A stretch of DNA of 14,092 nt from Acidobacteriota bacterium (GCA_021786455.1 JAJYNF010000242.1:1-14092); one strand, 5' to 3'; shown: positions 6,316-13,459, counted from the first letter of the stretch. Notes: generated by a model not told the origin, from the letters alone. Numbers and translations are program-made.

Positions 6316-9009
6316 CTACCCCGTGCTTTTCATCCCGAAGGCGATGCCGCCGACGGTCATTTGCAGGACGCGCATCAGGTCGGGACGGGCGCGGCGCGAG
6401 CGCCGCCACTCGCGGAGGAAGCGAATCTGCAAGAAGTTGAGCGGGTCCACGTAGGGGTTCCGCAAGCGAATAGATTCCTCCAGCACTGGCTGGCCTTCGA
6501 GCAGCCGCGACGATTCGGTGACCGCCAGCACCATGCGGACGCTGCGCCGGTATTCTTCCTCGATCTGCGCGGAAATTTCGCGCCGCAGCTTTTCCGGCTG
6601 CACCAGCCGGTTGTACCGCCCGGCGATGTAGAGGTCGGTTTTGGCGAGCGACATGGCGGCGTTATCCACCAGCACCTGGAAAAACGGCCATTGGCCGTAC
6701 ATTTCAATCAAGGACGCGAGCCCCTGCGGAGCGTGAGCGTTGATGAATTGCTCGAAGGCGTGCCCCAGACCGTACCACGCGGGCAGCAGGTGGCGCGATT
6801 GCGTCCACGCGAAGACCCAGGGAATGGCGCGCAGGTCGCGCAGGCCGGTCTGGCCGGACCGGCGGCTCGGGCGGGAGCCAAGCCGCACGCACTCGATCAG
6901 GTCAATCGGAGTCGCCTGGCGGAAGAATTCCACAAAGCCGGGGGTCTCATAAACCAGGCGGCGATAGAACGCGCTGCTCGTTTCCGCCATTTCGCGCGCG
7001 TAGGACTCCCATCGGGCAACGTCGGCTGTCCTGAGCGCCTGGCGCGGCCGCAGCAGGTGCGCGTCCAGCACGGAGGTAACCAGTTGTTCGATGTTGCGCT
7101 CGGCAATTTCGAGGTCGGCGTATTTGAGCGAAATCACTTCGCCCTGCTCGGTGATGCGGATCCTCCCGCCGGGCGCGGCATACGGCTGCGCCTGAACGCT
7201 GCGGTGCGATTGTCCGCCGCCTCGGTCAATCGTGCCGCCCTTGCCGTGAAACAGACCCAGGCGCGCGCCGCGCTTTTCCGCCACTTCGCCCAGCCGCTTC
7301 TGCGCGCGGAAAAGCGCCCAGTTGGCCGCCAGATATCCGCCGTCCTTCACCGAATCCGAATATCCCAGCATGACCTCCTGGAACTTTTCCCGCGAGTCGA
7401 GCAGCCGGCGATAAACGGGATCGCTCAGAAGCTGGTCCAGAATCATCGGCCCGGCTTCCAGATCCTTGAGCGTCTCAATAAGAGGAACAACATCGAATGA
7501 CGACTCAATCCGCCCGCTTAAACCGCTTCGAACCAAACCCGCTTGCCATCCCAGCAGGATCGCATCCCACACATCGGCTGCCCGCTCGGTCATACTGAGG
7601 ATGTATCGGTGGGCGGCGGACTCGCCATAGCGACGCTGAATTTCCTTAAGGGTCTCGAATTCCTCGAGCACGCGACGCGCGGCGACCGGCAATGGAAACC
7701 CCTTCGGTGAATGGCCAAGCAGCGATTTGATGGCTTGAATCCGCGCGGCTTCCGTATTCCACGACTGCCTATAGTTTTGAAGAACCGCCTCGGCTGCCGC
7801 GCGGACCGGCACGATATGCTGTCGAAAGTCAAGTGTGACGGCGTGAAAGCCAAAAATTTCGGCCGTAGCGCGCAATCGTCCGGCGCCGATCCGCGAGACC
7901 CGCGGACTGGGATGACGCGCTAACAGCTCTTCAAGGAGCTTGACATCACCGACGAATTCCTCGGAACCTTCGTACTTGCCCTTGGCATCGGCTTCTGTCT
8001 GCCCCAGCCGCCAAAGCATGATCCGAAGGTAACGTCGGTAGTACTCTCGGGGATCGTCTTGCTGCTTGAACACACGCGTGGCGGGCCAACGGGACATTGC
8101 CCAGTCAATCCGACGCTGGAGCCGCCTTTCAATGTCCGGACGCGCGCAGGGAAAGGAAACGACACCGAGCAATCGGGTCAGATACCGACGGTAATATTCC
8201 AGGATGCTTCGCCGCAGCCGCGCCGCCGCCTCCAGGCTGACCTCCGGCGTGACGTTGGGATTGCCGTCGCGGTCTCCGCCCGCCCATGAACCGAAGCGCA
8301 TGAACGGCCGCGCCGCCGAATCCAATCCCATAGCATCGAGCTCCCGCCGAAACTTGTCCCAAAAAATGCCACCCAAGTCGTAAATGGTTCGTTCCAAAAA
8401 GACCAGTGAGTTTTCAATTTCCAGTTCGGCGGTTACTGGCTTTTCACGCACCTCCGACGTTAGCCACAGGGCTTCAATCCATGGATCGAGCGCATCTTGA
8501 AGACTTTGCGGCGATGCGTCGCGCATGTCGTCGAGGGTTTTGCCAATCCGCAGGACATGGTTGAAAACGCTCCGCCGCTTGGCTTCCGTCGGATGGGCGG
8601 TCAGCACCGGCTCGACGCGCATCGAATCGAGCAGCCGCCGGAGCGCCGCGGGCGGAACGCGCTCGCGCCGCAGCCGGCGGAAGGTGTGTCGGAGCGACAT
8701 CGGGGCGCCATGTTCCGAACCCTCGTAGGAGCGCAACCGCCGCACCCGTTGCCGCTCCTCACACAGGTTGACCAGGTGGAAGAACAGGCTGAAGGCGTGC
8801 GCCACGTTGGCGGCGCGCTCCAGGCTGAGCCGGCTGACTTCGCGGTCGGTCGCCTCCACCCGGCGCGGTTGCGGGTTCTGGCGAAGTTGCTTCGAAATTT
8901 GACGCATCCGCTCGATGGAGGCAAACAGTTCCTCGCCGCCCTGCTCGCGCGCTATCGCGCCCAAGCGAGTGGTCAGCAACCGAACTTCACGGCGTAAAGC
9001 TTCGTTCAT
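6316..9009 (-). CDS. ppc: Phosphoenolpyruvate carboxylase
   Basis: The enzyme carboxylates PEP with bicarbonate to oxaloacetate, replenishing the TCA cycle. From the ATG at 9009 it is 897 residues, normal for the family (E. coli 883). The catalytic-His block VLTAHPTEAKRR has His139, GSWAGGDRDGNP spans 240-251, MLGYSDSVKDGG 547-558, and WVFAWTQSRHLLPAWYG follows; the C-terminus ends GMKSTG. AAGGA at 9021-9017 with 7 bases of spacing supports ATG 9009 over an upstream TTG at 9057. The glycine loop reads FHGKGGTIDRGG (587-598) instead of the usual FHGRGGxxGRGG, and the end is KSTG instead of RNTG. E. coli Arg587 and Asn881, which bind the inhibitor aspartate, are therefore Lys and Ser; the Lys773 (LAKTDL) and Arg832 (IRLRN) equivalents are kept. 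It is divergent from gpmA. Confidence 0.97.
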   Translation of the reverse strand: MNEALRREVRLLTTRLGAIAREQGGEELFASIERMRQISKQLRQNPQPRRVEATDREVSRLSLERAANVAHAFSLFFHLVNLCEERQRVRRLRSYEGSEHGAPMSLRHTFRRLRRERVPPAALRRLLDSMRVEPVLTAHPTEAKRRSVFNHVLRIGKTLDDMRDASPQSLQDALDPWIEALWLTSEVREKPVTAELEIENSLVFLERTIYDLGGIFWDKFRRELDAMGLDSAARPFMRFGSWAGGDRDGNPNVTPEVSLEAAARLRRSILEYYRRYLTRLLGVVSFPCARPDIERRLQRRIDWAMSRWPATRVFKQQDDPREYYRRYLRIMLWRLGQTEADAKGKYEGSEEFVGDVKLLEELLARHPSPRVSRIGAGRLRATAEIFGFHAVTLDFRQHIVPVRAAAEAVLQNYRQSWNTEAARIQAIKSLLGHSPKGFPLPVAARRVLEEFETLKEIQRRYGESAAHRYILSMTERAADVWDAILLGWQAGLVRSGLSGRIESSFDVVPLIETLKDLEAGPMILDQLLSDPVYRRLLDSREKFQEVMLGYSDSVKDGGYLAANWALFRAQKRLGEVAEKRGARLGLFHGKGGTIDRGGGQSHRSVQAQPYAAPGGRIRITEQGEVISLKYADLEIAERNIEQLVTSVLDAHLLRPRQALRTADVARWESYAREMAETSSAFYRRLVYETPGFVEFFRQATPIDLIECVRLGSRPSRRSGQTGLRDLRAIPWVFAWTQSRHLLPAWYGLGHAFEQFINAHAPQGLASLIEMYGQWPFFQVLVDNAAMSLAKTDLYIAGRYNRLVQPEKLRREISAQIEEEYRRSVRMVLAVTESSRLLEGQPVLEESIRLRNPYVDPLNFLQIRFLREWRRSRRARPDLMRVLQMTVGGIAFGMKSTG

Positions 9010-9327
9010 CCGACAGTCCTTGTTCGTGGGTCGCGCGCAATGAAGTCCTGGGGCCAAAAGTTTCCACCGCTGATGCGGCGAAATTTATCAACCGCCGGAC
9101 TGCGTCCGCGCTAACCCTACAGATTCCTTTTGACAACTGATTGGCGCCGCTAGGGGTGAGGTTGCTGGCGCACTCACCCGGCGCGCATGACGTTAGCTAT
9201 CCCGACCTTCTAGGGACCCGGCTGAAGCGGAGAAGCGTGCGTCGCGGCCTCAAATTTTCAATTCTATCACTGAATCTCGCAGCGTGTGGGCTGCGAGGCA
9301 GATCCTGGCAAAAATTCTCAGGTTCAC

Positions 9328-9355
9328 ATTTCAAACTGCGGAGCCGGTTTGAAAT
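9328..9355. repeat. Long inverted repeat, possible operator
   Basis: ATTTCAAAC (9328-9336) and GTTTGAAAT (9347-9355) are perfect 9-base complementary arms. Allowing a T-G wobble and one more G-C pair gives 11 pairs around a 6-base loop. A further GTTTGAA follows at 9357-9363 as a direct half-repeat. There is no T-run, so a terminator is unlikely. The position between two divergent promoters suits a dimeric regulator site. Confidence 0.5.
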
Positions 9356-9455
9356 CGTTTGAACGGCTGCCTGGGGGAAATTGTTCAGACTTTCGCAATC
9401 GCGTTTTTATCGCGTGCCTTGCGCTACTCGATGTCATCTCAGGGGCTGCGGCGAA

Positions 9456-9464
9456 TGCTAAACT
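9456..9464 (+). promoter_or_regulatory. Possible extended -10 promoter for gpmA
   Basis: TGCTAAACT fits the extended -10 form TGnTAnnnT. The -35 position has only a poor match (ATCTCA at 9436-9441). It would give a leader of about 95 bases ahead of gpmA. Confidence 0.25.
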
Positions 9465-9565
9465 GGTGAGGAGACCGGCCATTGCCCAGTTCCCAATGGA
9501 AAAAGGTCCCAACTCAAGTTCCCCGTCTTAAACGGATCGGGTGGAGACACAGGAGGATCAAAAGA

Positions 9566-10321
9566 ATGCATAAACTTGTTCTACTGCGGCACGGCGAAAG
9601 CGTTTGGAACAAGGAAAATCTCTTTACCGGCTGGACCGATGTTGATCTGTCGGAAACAGGGATCGAAGAAGCGCGTCAGGCCGGGCGCCTATTGAAGGAG
9701 CAGGGCTACACATTCGATATCGCCTATACATCGGTTTTGAAGCGAGCGATCCGCACGCTTTGGATCGCGCTCGACGAAATGGACCTGATGTGGATTCCCG
9801 TGGCGCGGGACTGGCGGCTGAACGAGCGGCACTATGGCGCGCTCCAAGGCCTGAACAAAGCTCAGACGGCGGCGCGTTATGGCGAAGCGCAGGTGAAGCT
9901 CTGGAGGCGCAGTTATGACATCCGTCCCCCTGAACTCGATGAGACCGATCCGCGTTACCCAGGCCACGACCCGCGGTATCAGAGCCTTACCAAAGATCGA
10001 CTCCCGCGAACCGAGTGCTTGAAGGATACCGTGGCGCGCTTCCTGCCTTGCTGGCATGAGGCCATTTCACCCGCCGTTCGATCCGGCCAACGTGTTTTGA
10101 TCGTCGCGCACGGCAATAGCCTTCGGGCGCTCGTCAAGTTTTTGGATCAGGTTTCCGAAGCCGACATCGCCAAGCTCAATATCCCTACCGGCGTGCCGCT
10201 GGTTTATGAGCTCGACGACGAGCTGAAGCCGCTGCGGCACTTCTACCTTGGCGATCCCGAGCGCGTGAAGGCCGCGATGGAATCCGTCGCCCGGCAGGGA
10301 AAAGCGAAAAGCAGGGGCTAG
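9566..10321 (+). CDS. gpmA: 2,3-bisphosphoglycerate-dependent phosphoglycerate mutase
   Basis: The enzyme interconverts 3- and 2-phosphoglycerate in glycolysis and gluconeogenesis through a phosphohistidine. The 251-residue protein matches the dPGM family (about 230-250). The LRHGES motif carries the phosphorylated His9, followed by WNKENLFTGWTDVDLSETG. The acid/base Glu87 lies in RLNERHYGALQGLNK, and the second active-site His182 in IVAHGNSLRALVK. The complete NERHYGALQGLNK segment separates dPGM from broad phosphatases of the same superfamily. The ATG follows an excellent AGGAGG (9551-9556, 9 bases of spacing); an upstream in-frame TTG at 9482 would add 28 unrelated residues. The C-terminus is Lys/Arg-rich. 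The TAG stop is the first base triplet of a G-rich repeat. The reaction feeds eno, encoded 600 bases away on the other strand. Confidence 0.97.
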   Translation: MHKLVLLRHGESVWNKENLFTGWTDVDLSETGIEEARQAGRLLKEQGYTFDIAYTSVLKRAIRTLWIALDEMDLMWIPVARDWRLNERHYGALQGLNKAQTAARYGEAQVKLWRRSYDIRPPELDETDPRYPGHDPRYQSLTKDRLPRTECLKDTVARFLPCWHEAISPAVRSGQRVLIVAHGNSLRALVKFLDQVSEADIAKLNIPTGVPLVYELDDELKPLRHFYLGDPERVKAAMESVARQGKAKSRG

Positions 10322-10346
10322 GAATTAGGGATGAGGGATTAGGGGG
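10314..10346 (+). repeat. G-rich repeat, copy 2; possible G-quadruplex
   Basis: The core GGAATTAGGGATGAGGG (10321-10337) is followed by ATTAGGGGG. With GGGG at 10314-10317 there are four runs of three or more G, with loops of 10, 4 and 4 bases, which could form a G-quadruplex on this strand. It overlaps the gpmA stop codon. An inverted relative (15 of 17 core positions) lies at 10863-10879, and a looser copy at 3275-3291. Confidence 0.6.
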
Positions 10347-10391
10347 CCGCAGAGCTGAGATTAGGAGTTGGTGCGGCGAACAAGACCTTCC

Positions 10392-10748
10392 TCATTTTCC
10401 TCTGAGCGATTGGACGAGGCCGTTCAGCATTCGTCCGATCTCCTCGATCATGCGCTGAAAGGTAGTGAGTTGCGGTTCGGAGAGGTGACCAAGTTGGCGC
10501 GCGATGATCGCGTGGGTCTCAAGCTCCATGAGCGAACCTCTGGAGACGAGGAGGAACTGGACGTACTCTTTCGTTGTTCCCCGCCCCCATCCTTCTGCAA
10601 TGTTCGCAGGGATCAAAACCGCCGCCCGGCGGATTTGCGACGTTAGTCCGAACTTCTCGTCATCCGGAAACCTTGAGGTAACCCTGTACGCTTCCGTGGT
10701 CAGAACTAATCCCTTTTGCCAAACACCCAGTTCCTTGTAGTCCTTCAC
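10392..10748 (-). CDS. Four-helix-bundle protein, 23S rRNA intervening-sequence family
   Basis: The 118-residue protein matches the S23/IVP four-helix-bundle family: DYKELGVWQKGLVLTTEAYRV, the hallmark IRRAAVLIPANIAEGWGR in helix 2, then YVQFLLVSRGSLMELETHAIIA and a final helix. Family members are encoded inside 23S rRNA intervening sequences, as free genes, or as the Avd accessory protein of diversity-generating retroelements; their general role is poorly known and probably nucleic-acid binding. Here it is free-standing, with no rRNA, reverse transcriptase or variable repeat nearby. The start is GTG with AGGA at 10757-10754, 5 bases of spacing. Its GTG overlaps the TGA of a preceding headless frame (GTGA), suggesting translational coupling. 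Inverted G-rich repeats bracket both. It lies downstream of eno on the same strand. Confidence 0.85.
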   Translation of the reverse strand: MKDYKELGVWQKGLVLTTEAYRVTSRFPDDEKFGLTSQIRRAAVLIPANIAEGWGRGTTKEYVQFLLVSRGSLMELETHAIIARQLGHLSEPQLTTFQRMIEEIGRMLNGLVQSLRGK

Positions 10749-10885
10749 GGCTTTCCTACCGCACGGACTTCCTTGCCACGCTGCTGTTCCACAATGCCCT
10801 TCAGGATGGCAATTAGCTTTTCCACATCTTCCTTGGCTTTGATCGTGATGACAAAGTCGTAGCCCTGAACCCTAATTCCCAGTCC
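10745..10885 (-). pseudogene. Headless reading frame preceding the four-helix-bundle gene
   Basis: The frame is open from 10885 to a TGA at 10747-10745 and reads YDFVITIKAKEDVEKL, then AILKGIVEQQRGKEVRAVGKP, which looks like genuine protein (beta strand, amphipathic helix). No ATG, GTG or TTG precedes YDF before the in-frame TAG at 10888-10886, and the first codons lie inside the G-rich repeat. The simplest reading is the C-terminal fragment of a small gene whose 5' end was replaced by the repeat; a rare start codon (CTG 10882 or ATT 10876) is the alternative. I do not recognise the family. Confidence 0.4.
10863..10879 (-). repeat. G-rich repeat, inverted copy 3
   Basis: On the minus strand this reads GGAATTAGGGTTCAGGG, matching copy 2 (10321-10337) at 15 of 17 positions, preceded by GGGGTTAGGGACTG. 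It begins about 20 bases after the eno stop. With copy 2 it forms an inverted pair about 550 bases apart around the four-helix-bundle cassette. Confidence 0.6.
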
Positions 10886-10899
10886 CTAACCCCTCCGCA

Positions 10900-12189
10900 C
10901 TAGGTTTCCGCGCAATTCACCGCATCTCTGCCGAGGAACAGCGCGGCGTCGCCGAGCTCCTCTTCGATGCGGAGCAGTTGGTTGTATTTCGCGATGCGGT
11001 CCGTGCGACTGGCGGAGCCGGTTTTGATTTGGCCGGTTTGAAGGCCGACGGCAAAGTCGGCGATGAAGGCATCCTCGGTCTCGCCCGAGCGATGAGAGAC
11101 GACCGCCGTGTAACCGTTGCGCCGGGCGAGGTCAATGGCTTCCATGGTCTCGGTCACGGTGCCGATCTGGTTCAACTTGATGAGGATTGAATTGGCGACG
11201 CCTTCGTCAATACCGCGGGAAAGCCGCTCCGTATCCGTGACGAAGAGGTCATCGCCCACCAGTTGCACTTTGTCACCCAGTTCGTCGGTCAGCTTTTTCC
11301 AACCCTCCCAATCGTCTTGCGCGAGGCCGTCTTCAATCGAAAGGATGGGATATTGCCGTACCCAGTCGGCATAAAGCCGGATCATCTCCTCGTCGGTCTT
11401 TGCCGATTGGTCGGATTTGTAGAAAACGTATTTCCCGTCCCGAAACATTTCGCTCGAGGCGGGGTCGAGCGCCAGCGCGATGTCGCGGCCGGCGGAATAA
11501 CCGGCAGCGTCAATGGCTTCGAGAATCAGCTCGACCGCTTCCACGTTTGACTTAAGACTGGGCGCGAAGCCGCCTTCGTCGCCCACCGCGGTCGAATAGC
11601 CCCGCTGTTTGAGAACTTTTTTGAGGCTGTGGAACGTTTCGACGCCCATCCGCAGCGCCTGCGAAAAGACCTCAGCTCCGACCGGCATAATCATGAATTC
11701 CTGGAAGTCCACGGTGTTGTCCGCGTGCACGCCGCCGTTGAGGACGTTCATCATCGGCACGGGAAGCATGCGCGCCGAGATTCCGCCGAGGTAACGGTAA
11801 AGCGGCAGGCCGGCCGAGCGCGCGGCGGCGCGGCAGACGGCCATCGAAACAGCCAGAATGGCATTAGCGCCCAAATTACCTTTGTTGGGGGTTCCGTCAA
11901 GTTCGATGAGGCGGCTGTCAATTTCGCTCTGGTTCGCGGCATCGTGTCCGCCGAGCTCGCGCGCGATCACGGCGCTGATGTTTTCGACCGCCTGCAATGT
12001 GCCTTTACCGTGATAGCGCCGTTTGTCGTTATCGCGCAGCTCGAGCGCTTCGTGCTCGCCGGTTGACGCGCCGGAAGGAACCGCCGCACGCCCGAAGGCC
12101 CCGTCGCGCAGCCGCACATCCGCTTCCACCGTTGGATTGCCACGCGAATCCAGAATTTCCCGCCCAACGATCAGATCAATTTCTGCCAA
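10900..12189 (-). CDS. eno: Enolase
   Basis: The enzyme dehydrates 2-phosphoglycerate to PEP using Mg2+. The 429 residues match the family length. GREILDSRGNPTVEADV opens the protein, VPSGASTGEHEALELRD carries the mobile loop, and GGVHADNTVDFQEFMIMPVG holds His155 and Glu164. The catalytic pair is Glu205 (GDEGG) and Lys338 (LIKLNQIG); metal ligands are Asp242, Glu286 and Asp313, and SHRSGETED follows. The signature is complete, so the enzyme should be active. The start is TTG, not ATG: AGGAGG at 12200-12195 sits 5 bases upstream, no in-frame ATG precedes it before a stop (TAA), and the N-terminus aligns exactly with other enolases. Its product PEP is the substrate of the nearby ppc, and its substrate is the gpmA product. 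It is divergent from the VWA genes. Confidence 0.98.
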   Translation of the reverse strand: MAEIDLIVGREILDSRGNPTVEADVRLRDGAFGRAAVPSGASTGEHEALELRDNDKRRYHGKGTLQAVENISAVIARELGGHDAANQSEIDSRLIELDGTPNKGNLGANAILAVSMAVCRAAARSAGLPLYRYLGGISARMLPVPMMNVLNGGVHADNTVDFQEFMIMPVGAEVFSQALRMGVETFHSLKKVLKQRGYSTAVGDEGGFAPSLKSNVEAVELILEAIDAAGYSAGRDIALALDPASSEMFRDGKYVFYKSDQSAKTDEEMIRLYADWVRQYPILSIEDGLAQDDWEGWKKLTDELGDKVQLVGDDLFVTDTERLSRGIDEGVANSILIKLNQIGTVTETMEAIDLARRNGYTAVVSHRSGETEDAFIADFAVGLQTGQIKTGSASRTDRIAKYNQLLRIEEELGDAALFLGRDAVNCAET

Positions 12190-12194
12190 TGAAA

Positions 12195-12250
12195 CCTCCT
12201 CAGTCGATTTTTAAGAGATGCTATTTTAACCCGGATTGCGAAGATGAGAA
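12195..12250 (-). promoter_or_regulatory. Likely eno promoter and RBS
   Basis: On the minus strand a -10 candidate TAAAAT (12228-12223, 5 of 6 consensus bases) lies 16 bases after a weak -35 TTCTCA (12250-12245, 4 of 6). Transcription would begin near 12216, giving a leader of about 27 bases that contains AGGAGG (12200-12195) just before the TTG start. Confidence 0.4.
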
Positions 12251-12270
12251 CTCAAATTTGCTCGAAACCC

Positions 12271-12310
12271 AGCTGCGAGGAGTGGAGGCGCAACCTGCGG
12301 CTTTTTATTT
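12271..12310 (+). terminator. Terminator-like hairpin plus T-run in the VWA leader
   Basis: AGCTGCGAGG (12271-12280) can pair with CCTGCGGCT (12294-12302) with one G-T wobble pair, one further T-G pair and one bulged A, around a 13-base loop. It runs directly into TTTTTATTT (12302-12310). It points rightward, between the divergent eno and VWA genes, so it ends no visible gene. It could be an attenuator in the VWA leader or chance. Confidence 0.3.
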
Positions 12311-12448
12311 CAACAGGTATTGAAATTCGTTTTCGGTTGTGCGATAAAGAGGGAGTCTCAGACTAAGGGCGGGGACCGGAAAACGCGGGGCAAGCGGCGA
12401 AGCTGCGTAGTTCCCTTTGGCCCGGGCCGAGGAGAAGGAGTGCAGACG

Positions 12449-13459
12449 GTGGCACCTCCTTTGAGGCGACAATCCGCTCGGCGAGCAGTGCAAATAGCCA
12501 TTGCGGGTTTGGCGTGCGCGGCGCTGGGCGTTGCCGCCCGCAGTCGGCCGTCCCGGTCATCCGCCAACTTGTCCGGCACGGCCCGGCTTCATCTCATCCG
12601 GCCCCCCATTGACTCGCTGCCCATTCACGTCAACGTGGACATGGTGACGGTCAACGTGACGGTCACCGATCCTTACGACCGCATCGTGACCGGCCTCGAC
12701 CGCAATAACTTCAGGATTTATGACGACAAGGTGCCGCAAAAGATTCTCACCTTCGATACGGAAGACGCGCCCATTGCCGTTGGCCTAATTTTCGACGTCA
12801 GCGGCTCCATGTCCGATAAAATTCAGAAGTCGAAGGAAGCAGCCATCCAGTTCTTCAAGACATCTAATCCGGAGGATGAATACTTTGCGATTGATTTCAG
12901 CGACCGCCCCCATCTGCTGTGCGGTTTCACTTCGAATTACAAGAAGGTTGAGGACCAACTGCTCTTTCTAAAAGCGGGCGGGCGAACGGCGCTGCTGGAC
13001 GCTATTTACATGGGGTTGGAGGAGATGAAAAAAAGCTCGCTGAGCCGAAAAGCGCTGCTTGTTATCTCCGATGGCGGCGACAACCACAGCCGCTACACGG
13101 TGCGAGACATTAAACGCGCCGTTCAGGAATCCGACGTTCAAATCTATTCGATCGGCGTCTTCGAGCCACTCTCCCTGCGAGACCGAACCCCGGAAGAAGC
13201 CGCCGGGCCTAGCCTGCTGTCGGAGATCTCCCAGATGTCCGGGGGGCGAATGTTCAGCGTGGAAGACCCCGACGAGCTGCCCGACATCGCGGAGAAAATT
13301 TCCATCGAACTGCGCAACGAATATGTGATCGGTTACAAACCCTCGAACTTGGTGCGCGACGGCCGGTGGCGGCGCATCAAGGTGAAACTCGACCCGCCCC
13401 GAGGATTGCCGCCGCTTCAGGTCTATGCTCGAACGGGATACTATGCCCCTACTCAATAA
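12449..13459 (+). CDS. Exported VWA-domain protein, acidobacterial VWFA-related family
   Basis: The 336-residue protein has a basic start (PLRRQSARRA) and a hydrophobic stretch (VQIAIAGLACAALGVAA), which fits a signal peptide. A strand-rich region follows (HVNVDMVTVNVTVTDPYDRIVTGLDRNNF is its core), then a von Willebrand A domain. The metal-ion-dependent adhesion site is complete: DVSGS from Asp116, Thr180 in GGRTALLD, and Asp208 in ISDGGD. This layout matches the acidobacterial VWFA-related family (TIGR03436), exported proteins of unknown function. GTG 12449 is chosen because AAGGAG (12435-12440) is 8 bases upstream; GTG 12440 with GAGGAG 5 bases upstream is nearly as good, and a TTG at 12320 would put a long odd tail before the signal peptide. 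It is followed by an overlapping paralogue. Confidence 0.88.
   Translation: MAPPLRRQSARRAVQIAIAGLACAALGVAARSRPSRSSANLSGTARLHLIRPPIDSLPIHVNVDMVTVNVTVTDPYDRIVTGLDRNNFRIYDDKVPQKILTFDTEDAPIAVGLIFDVSGSMSDKIQKSKEAAIQFFKTSNPEDEYFAIDFSDRPHLLCGFTSNYKKVEDQLLFLKAGGRTALLDAIYMGLEEMKKSSLSRKALLVISDGGDNHSRYTVRDIKRAVQESDVQIYSIGVFEPLSLRDRTPEEAAGPSLLSEISQMSGGRMFSVEDPDELPDIAEKISIELRNEYVIGYKPSNLVRDGRWRRIKVKLDPPRGLPPLQVYARTGYYAPTQ

Larger units (their letters stand above)
9010..9565. other. Non-coding divergent region between ppc and gpmA
   Basis: These 556 bases hold the start signals of two divergent genes: the ppc RBS (AAGGA, minus strand, 9021-9017) and the gpmA RBS (AGGAGG, 9551-9556). Short open frames here lack a credible RBS or family pattern. 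A strong inverted repeat is at 9328-9355 and a weak small palindrome (CGGAC-GCA-GTCCG, minus strand) near 9098-9110. I found no tRNA or other RNA gene by eye. It is unusually long for this compact window. Confidence 0.6.

Noticed and set aside
5968..7500. Plus-strand open frame of 510 codons overlapping the small genes and the 3' half of ppc
   Set aside because: It lies antisense to well-supported PEPC motifs and its composition is rich in Arg, Pro, Gln and His with no recognisable domain.
9130..9158. TTGACA at 9130-9135 as a plus-strand -35 box
   Set aside because: No -10-like sequence lies 16-18 bases downstream, and gpmA is 430 bases away.
9324..9512. Minus-strand frame of 62 codons in the ppc-gpmA gap with a hydrophobic start
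   Set aside because: It has no RBS and overlaps the palindrome and the gpmA leader; it looks like a chance frame.
10392..10748. Four-helix-bundle gene as an Avd protein of a diversity-generating retroelement, or as part of a 23S rRNA intervening sequence
   Set aside because: No reverse transcriptase, template or variable repeat, and no rRNA sequence is present in the window.
10314..10900. G-rich repeats as a CRISPR array or telomere
   Set aside because: The copies are few, on opposite strands, imperfect and separated by genes, with no regular spacing.
12320..12448. N-terminal extension of the first VWA protein from TTG 12320
   Set aside because: It would put about 43 unrelated residues before the signal peptide; GTG starts at 12440 and 12449 have good RBS sequences.
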